Positions 22,978 to 34,769 of a DNA stretch of 64,000 bases are shown here, in pieces (the first letter of the stretch is position 1; each line of letters begins with the position of its first letter). The stretch spans positions 9,928,253-9,992,252 of the forward strand of contig CM038726.1 of the NCBI GenBank assembly GCA_021613375.1, read 5' to 3'. The stretch is from Megaleporinus macrocephalus. Its lineage: Eukaryota > Chordata > Actinopteri > Characiformes > Anostomidae. Both the position numbers and the translations under genes were made by a program. Below the pieces are notes generated by a model. The model searched no databases. It was not told the origin of the DNA and saw only the letters and a list, made by a program, of their open reading frames with translations.

Positions 22978-25440
22978 GGGCAGTGATGTTGTTTTACACA
23001 ACATTGATTTGAAGTGGATGTAGATAAAGATGTGAAAGGATAAAACACAGTATGCAGGGAATCAGATGAGCTACAGTGTGAAGGGTAGCTGCTGTGTGTT
23101 CAGTGAAGCTGATAACATAGATATAAACAGGTGGTTTTAATGTTTTGGCTTTTCTGTGTACATGCCGGCTTAATTACTGTTCCATGGTGTGTGTGCTCCA
23201 GATCCAGACCAGCTGCTTTCTGGGGAACTAGAGTTTCGAACCTTCTCTCTCAGGTCATGGTCATTAAGGTGAGTCAGGATGTTAATGATCCTCAGTTCCT
23301 GGCAGTTTACTCTGTGCTGACTCAGCATGAGCTAACAAGCTGACCCCCTTACAGGCCTTTTACCTCCAGCTCCACCATCTCAACAGTGCTGGTCTGTTCC
23401 AGTCACAGACCTTAACCTGCTTTAACCCTCACAGTTTCTCACCCGCTGGTGTTATCGCACATTACACAAGGAGTCTGGCGCTGTGGAAGGAGTTAACACA
23501 AACAAATTCCTCCGAGCAGTTTAGCAATCCTCCGCAGCAGTCAACAAAATCAGGAGGCAAAACTGTGGTTTAGTGGTCTGTGGGTCCTAAATCCTCGGGA
23601 CTCTTTTTCTTTTGGTATGACAACTGTGTGTGTGTGTGTGTGTTGCTGCCTGGAAAAATGAGCTCAAACCTCAACAATTTCACTTCACTCCACACTCACT
23701 CCACCCTCCGAATGAAAGCAGGCTGTTATTTAATTAACACAACGACTTTCAGGAGAACATTTTGTATTCTGTTGGGCTCGCTCTAAAATCTGGAGACATG
23801 CAAGGCCTACTGGATGAGGAATATATACACGGAAGTGTATACTGTAAAGCCTAGGTAATTGTAATTTGAGTAATACTTACCTGTAACTTTGTCTTTGTGC
23901 TGATACTTAGGGCAGTGTGGGCGCCTTCCAGGCCTCCCCCTATACCGGCGAGATCCGGGAACCTGTGGGAAGGGATAAAAAAAGGTTAACCTTGTAAAAT
24001 AAATTCTATACTTAGTGTGTATTGTGTGTTCTGTGTATTTGATGTCTATTGTATTTGTTTTGTTCGTTTATTGGTTGTGTTAGTTATGACACTCCCCAGC
24101 CCTGGGGGAATGGTAGCTTAACATGTGGGGCAATCTACTCCCGGAGTCTGACCTGATTCTGCCCTCCTTAATGGTGCATTACCCAGACTCTGAACTCTAA
24201 TACCCCACTATTTTCCCACAGACGCCATATTGGACAGCGCAGACTAATGGGGGTGTGTCATTTTCCTCACCATCTATAAACAACCTGTTATTTCCCAACA
24301 CTTTTCTGAACAGACTGAACGAGCTAAAAGAGGAACGTCACACAGAATCCATACTTCATTATGAAGAGATTTGGCCAGCCTTCCTGGCAAGCCATAGCTG
24401 GGACAAGCGAGGTACCAAGTCATGTGTGAAGTGGGGGGCGTTGAGGGAGCAGCAGAAGCCTCGGATCTCAAAACTGAACTGCCTAACTGCTAAAAATAGC
24501 TGAAATAAGTTTGAGATGAGTACGAAAGTAAGTATGTTTAGGCGCCCAGGAGCTGATTGGTTATGATGAGGTGTGTTGGGAGCAGGTAAGCTTTAAAAAG
24601 TGCAGTCAGCCTCCAGGAACACGGTTGATCCCTGAAGCCCAGTGATGTTTTGTCGGGTGCCATTTACACCAAGTGTACATAGAATGATGGTATGTGGCAT
24701 GATATCATTACTCATATCTAATATTCATAATAACATCATTACTTAAGGTCATTCTTACTTTCTCTCTAAACTGTTATTGCCATCAACTAGTCATATATTA
24801 CACACACCTTTATATACATCGCTGTCCAATGAAAAACTGAAAAACACTCTGCTCATTCTCCTCTCGCTGTGTTCCTGTTAGCTGTGAGACTAGCTGTCTT
24901 ACATCCTTCTATCTCTTTCTCTGACTACATCTTCTTCAGCCTCCTCATAGCCTCTGCTATGACTTCCTTCAACTTGGCTGAAGACCCAAAACTGTAGAGT
25001 GAGGCAGTGCCATGCAGCTGTTGTTGGAGGTCTTGCTGCCCTCTATAGTTTGGAGTATGAACTCCACAGGTCATGTACAAAATGTACAGAGAATAAAAGA
25101 CTCAAATATTTAAATATTGAACCTTTTTCAGTTTTTAGGAAACAACAAACACACCAAAGCAGATGCTTTATCAGGGTTAATCATAGTGATACACTCATTT
25201 AAAATTCCAGACCAAAATTCACTGAAATTCAAGACGTTTTGTCAAAAAATAAAAATACAAAATATAAACATTTAAAAACAAGAAAAACAATTTCTGGAAA
25301 TATAGCACATATTCAGGTTTACATTGAGACACTGCTTTATATCTATCTATCTTTTTTTAATCTTTTGATCAATAACTGACCAATTCCGGTGCATTTTTAG
25401 TGACTCATTGTGTCATCCGATATAAACTCATATTCCACAG
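22978..25440. other. Intergenic, unique-looking
   Basis: Longest relatively repeat-poor stretch of the left half. Contains the MARE at 23315. An 82-residue open frame at 24255-24503 and others have no recognisable homology. Segment 23870-24250 (CCTCCCCCTATACCGGCGAG) may be an old retroelement, but I cannot support that. Confidence 0.45.
23315..23327. promoter_or_regulatory. Perfect palindromic MAF recognition element (T-MARE)
   Basis: TGCTGACTCAGCA matches the 13-bp T-MARE consensus exactly and contains an AP-1 core TGACTCA. It lies in non-repetitive DNA (23130-23580). Binding is inferred from the motif. Confidence 0.5.
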
Positions 25441-25720
25441 ATGGCCAGCAGATGTCACCAGCTGGTTTAATAAGGGCATCTTCATGCAGCAGGAGCCCTC
25501 TGGTTAATTAGATATTAGCTCAGCTAATTATCAGCACTGCACAAACCCACACATCAAAGCGGCGCGCAGCAATGGCAAAGAGGACTGCAGGGAACGGAGC
25601 CCATCTCAACACGAGCCTCGGAGACGGATTAGCTTCTCAAAGTGTTTTATTTGAGCAAATATCCCAGTGGATGAAATTAATTTTCCCGGTTAATAATGAG
25701 CCGTCATGAATGCACATGCT
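25441..25720. promoter_or_regulatory. Candidate conserved non-coding element with paired TAATTA sites
   Basis: Non-repetitive block with homeodomain cores TAATTA at 25505-25510 and 25525-25530, exactly 20 bp (two helical turns) apart, plus AAATTAATTTTCCCGG and GGTTAATAATGAGC downstream. Conservation is not tested. Confidence 0.4.
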
Positions 25721-25976
25721 CGCTGAAACCTACAAGAGCCAAGCATGTGACTCAACTAACTAACTAAATAAATCAATAACACTCAGAGAGAGAGAGCAAA
25801 CCACATCCCTACCCTCATCACAAGAGACAGACTCTAACCTTTAGAATAGCTTTAGAATATTAAAGATTATAATTCATATAATTATAATTATTAAGTAGGG
25901 ATATATAGATATTATCCTAAATATGTAATTAAACTCAAGGTCAGTGGCAAAATCAGTGAGAATGAGAACATATGAG

Positions 25977-25981
<5 letters not shown>

Positions 25982-26061
<80 letters not shown>
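25982..26061. repeat. (TA)n microsatellite
   Basis: About 40 TA units immediately before the 11-bp CCTAACCCATA array. Confidence 0.97.
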
Positions 26062-26065
<4 letters not shown>

Positions 26066-26089
26066 CAGACTTAAAAATCACTCAATTTA

Positions 26090-27000
26090 CTTACAATTTA
26101 ATTTACAATCCTTAACCCTAAATCCGTACTTACCCCCATACCTAACCCAAACCTAATTCATACCAAACCCAAACCTTAACTCTACCTACCCCAAACCTAA
26201 CCCCTACCTAACACATAAATAATCCATACCAAACTCAAACCTTAACCCTACCGAACCCATACCTAACCCAAACCAAACCAATACTTAACCTCTACCTAAC
26301 CCACACCAAATCCAAACCTAACCTTTACCCAATCCATACCCAAAACCCCTAAGTAATCTATACCTAACCCGTACTTAACCTTCTAATTAACCCCTACCAA
26401 CCCATACCTAAACCCCACCAACCCATACCTATCCTATACTTAACCCCTAACTAACCAATACCTAACCCATATCCAGCCCCTACCTAACCCATACCTTAGC
26501 CCTACCTAAACCCTACTTAACCCATACCTATACCATACCTAATCCCTACCTAACCCCTACCTAACTTATGCTGAACCCCTACCTAACCTATATCTAACCC
26601 ATACCTTATCCCTCTCTAACCCATACCTTACCCCTACCTAATCTATTCCTAACCCATACTTAACCTTCTAATTAATCCCTACCAACCCATACCTAAACCA
26701 TACCTAACCCCTACCTAACCCATTCTTAACCCCTACCTAACCCTTATCTAACCCATACCCAGCCCCTACTTAACTCATACCTAATCCCTACTTAACCCCT
26801 ACCTAACCTATACCTAACCCATCCTTAACCCCTAACTAACCGATACCTAACCCATATCCAGCCCCTCCTTAACCCATACTTAACCCCTACCTAACCCTTA
26901 TCTAACCCATACCCAGCCCCTGCTTAACTCATACATAATCCCTACTTAACCCCTACCTAACCTATACCTAACCCATACCTAACTGATACATAACCCCACC
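26090..27000. repeat. CCTAACCCATA-type minisatellite (11-bp, telomere-like words)
   Basis: Degenerate 11-bp repeat CCTAACCCATA / CCTAACCCCTA over about 900 bp, starting right after a (TA)n run. It contains many CTAACCC words, resembling vertebrate telomere repeat CCCTAA, but the period is 11 and not 6. Confidence 0.92.
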
Positions 27001-27540
27001 AGTAAAAGTCCCCTGCAAATGCTGATGCTGTGAGTAAACACAGAAATCTATACACTTACATATGGTATACAGTCTTCTGAACTATATTTTATTTTACTTG
27101 ATCATATTGAAATGTGGATATCAGTAAATGTGACTTTACATGTGATCTAGACATCATGACCCCTGGTTCCAGTCACGACCACTGTAAAGACATATGAGTC
27201 AGTTCAGTGAATGAACCACAACCTCCTGCAGTTCTCGCTCTGTCCACATGATGGCGATACACAACAGGTAATAAGCTCTACGTGTAAAATCACTCATTAG
27301 CACAGAAACACGAGACTAATACTCACACTCATCTCGTGTTCACATATTTCCCCAAAACATATGTTTATCACTCCAAACGAACATATCTCCTCAAAGTCCG
27401 GGGGTCTTGACTTTCCATTCACGTCATCTTTTCCTCCTTCTATCTCGTTCATTCAGGGCTCGACAGATGGAGCCGTTCTCACCTCGCGAACCTCCTCATT
27501 CACACCTTCCTCTCACCTGAGAGATCAACTCATCAGCCTC
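27001..27540. other. Intergenic, no gene seen
   Basis: Unique-looking DNA between two minisatellites. Confidence 0.55.
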
Positions 27541-27981
27541 CGCTCCTCCACAGAGAGAGAGGAGGAGAACTGGAGACACCCCTCTCTCTGTCTGTCTCTC
27601 TCTCCTCAGCACAGAGAAAATAGGAGAACTGGAGACACCTCTCTCTCTGTCTGTCTCTCTCTCCTCAGCACAGAGAGAAAAGGAGAACTGGAGACACCTC
27701 TCTCTCTCTCTGTCTCTCTGTCTGTCTCTCTCTCCTCCGCACAGAGAGAGGAGGAGAACTGGAGACACCTCTCTCTCTCTCTCTCTCTCCGTCTCTCTGT
27801 CTGTCTCTCTCCTCAGCACAGAGAGAGGAGGAGAACTGGAGACACCTCTCTCTCTCTCTCTGTCTGTCTCTCTCTACTCAGCACAGAGAGAGGAGGAGAA
27901 CTGGAGACACCTCTCTCTCTCTGTCTGTCTCTCTCTGTCTCTCTCTCCTCCGCACAGAGAGAGGAGGAGAACTGGAGACAC

Positions 27982-28015
<34 letters not shown>

Positions 28016-28110
28016 GTCCGTCTCTTTCTCTCCTCAGCACAGAGAGAGGAGAACTGGAGACTCCTCTCTCTCTCTCTGTCTGTTCTTTTGCAGAGAACTG
28101 GAGATGAGAA

Positions 28111-28141
<31 letters not shown>

Positions 28142-28185
28142 TACTCACTATTACTCTTTCTCTCTCTTCCTCTCTCTCTCTCACT
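27541..28185. repeat. CT-rich minisatellite with GAGAACTGGAGAC core
   Basis: The core GAGAACTGGAGACACC recurs about nine times at 60-86 bp spacing (near 27566, 27630, 27757, 27831, 27897, 27966, 28052), separated by variable (CT)n/(CTGT)n runs. A 248-residue open frame crosses it, made of repeated ENWRHLSLSLSL words; it is a repeat artefact. Confidence 0.93.
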
Positions 28186-28249
28186 CACTCTCTTAGAGAG
28201 GCCAGGTAGCCATGGCAACGTAGACCTGAGAGATGATGTAGAGGAACTG

Positions 28250-28255
28250 ATGCAG

Positions 28256-28299
<44 letters not shown>

Positions 28300-28395
28300 C
28301 TCATTCTCTCACCCCACACTCATTCACTCATTTACAGAGTGAGTTTACTGTCACTACAGCAGCACCTTTACTACTTATTCCTTATTCACCTCCCT

Positions 28396-28492
<97 letters not shown>

Positions 28493-28500
28493 TCTGTCTC
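28250..28500. repeat. GA run then long CT microsatellite
   Basis: (GA)n at about 28255-28300 followed by CCCT/(CT)n at about 28389-28496: near-complementary simple repeats about 90 bp apart that could pair. Confidence 0.9.
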
Positions 28501-28794
28501 TTCCTTTAATAACGTGTTCAATCCTTCCATTCTTCCAGATATCAGGGGTCTCCTTTAGTCATTTTGTCACACAGATGGTGGAATGAGTGATATATGTATG
28601 GAGATTGGAACACAGCCCATTTATGTACACAGTCCACAGTCAGTGTCGGTCAGACTCATGAACAGAGTATTAGTTAATAAGTGAATGTAAATGAGTTGGA
28701 CGAGTGAAAGAGCAGAATGTGCTGTGCGGGGGACACCAGGGTCTCACACACTGACCTGTGCACTACCATTGTGCAGGGGTCAAATTCTATTCCC

Positions 28795-31700
28795 CATATC
28801 AGTGTTCTAATACGTGGAACAGAATAGTGCTTAGGAACCATATCTGTTCTATGTAATAGTGATCTATATGATGTTCTAATATAAGGAACAGACTATATCT
28901 GTTCTTTATAATAGTGCTCTATATAGTGTTCTAATGTAGGAAATAGTGATTAGAGGACTATATCTGCTCTCTATAATAGTGTTCTATATAGTGTTCTAAT
29001 GTAGGGAATAGTGATTAGAGGACTATATCTGTTCTCTATAATAGTGCTCTATATAGTGTTCTAATGTAGGAAATAGTGATTAGAGGACTATATCTGTTCT
29101 CTATAATAGTGCTCTATATAGTGTTCTAATGTAGGGAATCGTGATTAGAGGATTATATCTGTTCTCTATAATAGTGCTCTATATAGTGTTCTAATGTAGG
29201 GAATAGTGATTAGAGGACTATATCTGTTCTCTATAATAGTGCTCTATATAGTGTTCTAATGTAGGGAACAGTGATTAGAGGACTATATCTGTTCTCTATA
29301 ATAGTGTTCTATATAGTGTTCTAATGTAGGGAATAGTGATTAGAAGACTATATCTGTTCTCTATAATAGTGCTCTATATAGTGTTCTAATGTAGGGAATA
29401 GTGATTAGAGGACTATATCTGTTCTCTATAATAGTGCTCTATATAGTGTTCTAATGTAGGGAATAGTGATTAGAGGACTATATCTGTTCTCTATAATGGT
29501 GCTCTATATAGTGTTCTAATGTAGGGAATAGTGATTAGAGGACTATATCTGTTCTCTATAATAGTGCTCTATATAGTGTTCTAATGTAGGGAATAGTGAT
29601 TAGAGGACTATGTCTGTTCTCTATAATAGTGCTCTATATAGTGTTCTAATGTAGGAAATAGTGATTAGAGGACTATATCTGTTCTCTATATAATAGTGTT
29701 CTATATAGTGTTCTAATGTAGGGAATAGTGATTAGGGGACTATATCTGTTCTCTATATAATAGTGTTCTATATAGTGTTGTAATGTAGGGAATAGTGATT
29801 AGGGTCTATATCTGTTCTCTATAATAGTGTTCTATATAGTGTTCTAATGTAGGAAAAATTGATTAGAGGACTATATCGGTTCACTATATAATAGTGCTCT
29901 ATATAGTGTTCTAATGTAGGAAAAAGTGATTAGAGGACTATATCTGTTCTCTATAATAGTGCTCTATATAGTGTTCTAATGAAGGGAATAGTGATTAGAG
30001 GACTATATCTGTTCTCTATATAATGGTGCTCTATATAGTGTTCAAATGTAGGGAATAGTGATTAGAGGACTATATCTGTTCTCTATAATAGTGATCTATA
30101 TAGTGTTCTAATGTAGGAAAAATTGATTAGAGGACTATATCTGTTCACTATATAATAGTGCTCTATATAGTGTTCTAATGTAGGAAAAAGTGATTAGAGG
30201 ACTATATCTGTTCTCTGTAATAGTGCTCTATATAGTGTTCTAATGAAGGGAATAGTGATTAGAGGACTATATCTGTTCTCTATATAATGGTGCTCTATAT
30301 AGTGTTCTAATGTAGGGAATAGTGATTAGAGGACTATATCTGTTCTCTATAATAGTGCTCTATATAGTGTTCTAATGTAGGGAATAGTGATTAGAGGACT
30401 ATATCTGTTCTCTATATAATGGTGCTCTATATAGTGTTCTAATGTAGGGAATAGTGATTAGAGGACTATATCTGTTCTCTATAATAGTGTTCTATATAGT
30501 GTTCTAATGTAGGAAAAATTGATTAGAGGACTATATCTGTTCACTATATAATAGTGCTCTATATAGTGTTCTAATGTAGGAAAAAGTGATTAGAGGACTA
30601 TATCTGTTCTCTATAATAGTGCAGTATATAGTGTTCTAATGAAGGGAATAGTGATTAGAGGACTATATCTGTTCTCTATATAATGGTGCTCTATATAGTG
30701 TTCTAATGTAGGGAATAGTGATTAGAGGACTATATCTGTTCTCTATAATAGTGCTTTATATAGTGTTCTAATGTAGGAAATACTGATTAGAGGACTATAT
30801 CTGTTCTCTATAATAGTGCTCTATATAGTGTTCTAATGTAGGGAATAGTGATTAGAGGACTATATCTGTTCTCTATAATAGTGTTCTATATAGTGTTCTA
30901 ATGTAGGGAATAGTGATTAGAGGACTATATCTGTTCTCTATAATAGTGTTCTATATAGTGTTCTAATGTAGGGAATAGTGATTAGAGGACTATATCTGTT
31001 CTCTATAATAGTGCTCTATATAGTGTTCTAATGTAGGGAACAGTGATTAGAGGACTATATCTGTTCTCTATAATAGTGTTCTATATAGTGTTCTAATGTA
31101 GGGAATAGTGATTAGAAGACTATATCTGTTCTCTATAATAGTGCTCTATATAGTGTTCTAATGTAGGGAATAGTGATTAGAGGACTATATCTGTTCTCTA
31201 TAATAGTGCTCTATATAGTGTTCTAATGTAGGGAATAGTGATTAGAGGACTATATCTGTTCTCTATAATGGTGCTCTATATAGTGTTCTAATGTAGGGAA
31301 TAGTGATTAGAGGACTATATCTGTTCTCTATAATAGTGCTCTATATAGTGTTCTAATGTAGGGAATAGTGATTAGAGGACTATGTCTGTTCTCTATAATA
31401 GTGCTCTATATCGTGTTCTAATGTAGGGAATAGTGATTAGGGGACTATATCTGTTCTCTATATAATAGTGTTCTATAAAGTGTTCTAATGTAGGGAATAG
31501 TGATTAGGGTCTATATCTGTTCTCTATAATAGTGCTCTATATAGTGTTCTAATGTAGGAAATAGTGATTAGAGGTCTCTATCTGTTCTCTTTAATAGTGC
31601 CCTATATAGTGTTCTAATGTAGGGAAAAGTGATTAGAGGACTATATCTGTTCTCTATAATAGTGTTCTATATAGTGTTCTAATGTAGGGAAAAGTGATTG

Positions 31701-34700
31701 GGGACTATATCTGTTCTCTATATAATAGTGTTCTATATAGTGTTCTAATGTAGGGAATAGTGATTAGAGGACTATATCTGTTCTCTATAATAGTGCTCTA
31801 TATATTGTTCTAATGTAGGAAATAGTGATTAGAGGACTATATCTGTTCTCTATAATAGTGCTCTACATAGTGTTCTAATGTAGGAAAAAGTGATTAGAGG
31901 ACTATATCTGTTCTCTAAAATAGTGCTCTATATAGTGTTCTAATGTAGGGAAAAGTGATTGGGGACTATATCTGTTCTCTATATAATAGTGTTCTATATA
32001 GTGTTCTAATGTAGGGAATAGTGAATAGAGGACTATATTTGTTATATAAAATAGTGTTCTATAAAGTGTTCTAATGTAGGGAATAGTGATTAGAGGTCTC
32101 TATCTGTTCTCTTTAATAGTGCTCTATATAGTGTTCTAATGTAGGGAAAAGTGATTAGAGGACTATATCTGTTCTCTATAATAGTGCTCTATATAGTGTT
32201 CTAATGTAGGGAATAGTGATTAGAGGACTATATCTATTCTCTATAATAGTGCTCTATATAGTATTCTAATGTAGGAAAAAGTGATTAGAGGACTATATCT
32301 GTTCTCTAAAATAGTGCTCTATATAGTGTTCTAATGTAGGGAATAGTGATTAGAGGACTATATCTGTTCTCTATAATAGTGCTCTATATAGTGTTCTAAT
32401 GTATGGAATAGTGATTAGAGGACTATATCTGTTCTCTATAATAGTGCTCTATATAGTGTTCTAATGTAGAGAATAGTGAATAGAGGACTATATCTGTTCT
32501 CTATAATAGTGCTCTATATACTGTTCTAATGTAGGGAGTAGTGATTAGAGGACTATATCTGTTCTCTATAATAGTGCTCTATATAGTGTTCTAATGTAGG
32601 GAATAGTGATTAGGGGACTATATCTGTTCTATATATTATAGTGTTCTATATAGTGTTCTAATGTAGGGAATAGTGAATAGAGGACTATATTTGTTATATA
32701 AAATAGTGTTCTATAAAGTGTTCTAATGTAGGGAATAGTGATTAGAGGACTATATCTGTTCTCTATAATAGTGTTCTATATAGTGTTCTAATGTAGGAAA
32801 AATTTATTTGAGGACTATATCTGTTCACTATATAATAGTGCTCTATATAGTGTTCTAATGTAGGAAAAAGTGATTAGAGGACTATATCTGTTCTCTATAA
32901 TAGTGCTCTATATAGTGTTCTAATGAAGGGAATAGTGATTAGAGGACTATATCTGTTCTCTATAATAGTGTTCTATATAGTGTTCTAATGTAGAAAAAAA
33001 TTGATTAGAGGACTATATCTGTTCACTATTTAATAGTGCTCTATATAGTGTTCTAATGTAGGAAAAAGTGATTAGAGGACTATATCTGTTCTCTATAATA
33101 GTGCTCTATATAGTGTTCTAATGAAGGGAATAGTGATTAGAGGACTATATCTGTTCTCTATATAATGGTGCTCTATATAGTGTTCTAATGTAGGGAATAG
33201 TGATTAGAGGACTATGTCTGTTCTCTATAATAGTGCTCTATATAGTGTTCTAATGTAGGAAATAGTGATTAGAGGACTATATCTGTTCTCTATAATAGTG
33301 CTCTATATAGTGTTCTAATGTAGGGAATAGTGATTATAGGACTATATCTGTTCTCTATAATAGTGTTCTATATAGTGTTCTAATGTAGGGAATAGTGATT
33401 AGAGGACTATATCTGTTCTCTATAATAGTGCTCTATATAGTGTTCTAATGTAGGGAATAGTGATTAGAGGTCTATATCTGTTCTCTATAATGGTGCTCTA
33501 TATAGTGTTCTAATGTAGGGAATAGTGATTAGGGGACTATATCTGTTCTCTATATAATAGTGTTCTATATAGTGTTCTAATGTAGGGAATAGTGATTAGG
33601 GTCTATATCTGTTCTCTATAATAGTGCTCTATATAGTGTTCTAATGTAGGAAATAGTGATTAGAGGTCTCTATCTTTTCTCTTTAATAGTGCTCTATATA
33701 GTGTTCTAATGTAGGGAAAAGTGATTAGAGGACTATATCTGTTCTCTGTAATAGTGTTCTATATAGTGTTCTAATGTAGGGAATAGTGATTAGAGGACTA
33801 TATCTATTCTCTATAATAGTGCTCTATATAGTGTTCTAATGTAGGAAAAAGTGATTAGAGGACTATATCTGTTCTCTAAAATAGTGCTCTATATAGTGTT
33901 CTAATGTAGGGAATAGTGATTAGAGGACTATATCTATTCTCTATAATAGTGCTCTATATAGTGTTCTAATGTAGGAAAAAGTGATTAGAGGACTATATCT
34001 GTTCTCTAAAATAGTGCTCTATATAGTGTTCTAATGTAGGGAATAGTGATTAGAGGACTATATCTGTTCTCTATAATAGTGCTCTATATAGTGTTCTAAT
34101 GCATGGAATAGTGATTAGAGGACTATATCTGTTCTCTATAATAGTGCTCTATATAGTGTTCTAATGTAGAGAATAGTGAATAGAGGACTATATCTGTTCT
34201 CTATAATAGTGCTCTATATAGTGTTCTAATGTAGGGAGTAGTGATTAGAGGACTATATCTGTTCTCTATAATAGTGCTCTATATAGTGTTCTAATGTAGG
34301 GAATAGTGATTAGGGGACTATATCTGTTCTATATATAATAGTGTTCTATATAGTGTTCTAATGTAAGGAATAGTGAATAGACGACTATATTTGTTGTATA
34401 AAATAGTGTTCTATAAAGTGTTCTAATGTAGGGAATAGTGATTAGAGGACTATATCTGTTCTCTATAATAGTGCTCTATATAGTGTTCTAATGTAGGAAA
34501 TAGTGATTAGAGGACTATATCTGTTCTCTATAATAGTGCTCTACATAGTGTTCTAATGTAGGAAAAAGTGATTAGAGGACTATATCTGTTCTCTAAAATA
34601 GTGCTCTATATAGTGTTCTAATGTAGGGAATAGTGATTAGAGGACTATATCTGTTCTCTATAATAGTGCTCTATATAGTGTTCTAATGTAGGAAATAGTG

Positions 34701-34769
34701 ATTAGAGGACTATATCTGTTCTCTATAATAGTGCTCTACATAGTGTTCTAATGTAGGGAGTAGTGATTA
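28795..34769. repeat. 6-kb satellite-like array, 65-bp unit
   Basis: About ninety head-to-tail copies of a 65-bp unit (for example successive TAGTGCTC words at 29042 and 29107). Core words are CTATATAGTGTTCTAATG, TAGGGAATAGTGATTAG and ATATCTGTTCTCTATAA. Variants such as TAATGAAGGG, GTAGGAAAAATTG and TATATAATGG recur together in blocks, so there is higher-order structure. The stretch 29262-29700 is nearly repeated at 31030-31460. The left edge decays gradually (28795-28930); the right edge ends sharply at 34769. No coding potential. Confidence 0.97.

Noticed and set aside
23870..24250. Possible LTR or retroelement piece
   Set aside because: No terminal repeats, primer-binding site or coding remnant could be seen.
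26090..27000. True telomere or interstitial TTAGGG array
   Set aside because: Period is 11 bp and perfect CCCTAA hexamer runs are absent; kept only as a telomere-like minisatellite.
27361..28107. 248-residue plus-strand frame
   Set aside because: Open only because CT-rich minisatellite units lack stops; repeats of one word with no recognisable fold.
28795..34769. CRISPR-like array
   Set aside because: Units are contiguous with no unique spacers, and the context is a vertebrate genome.
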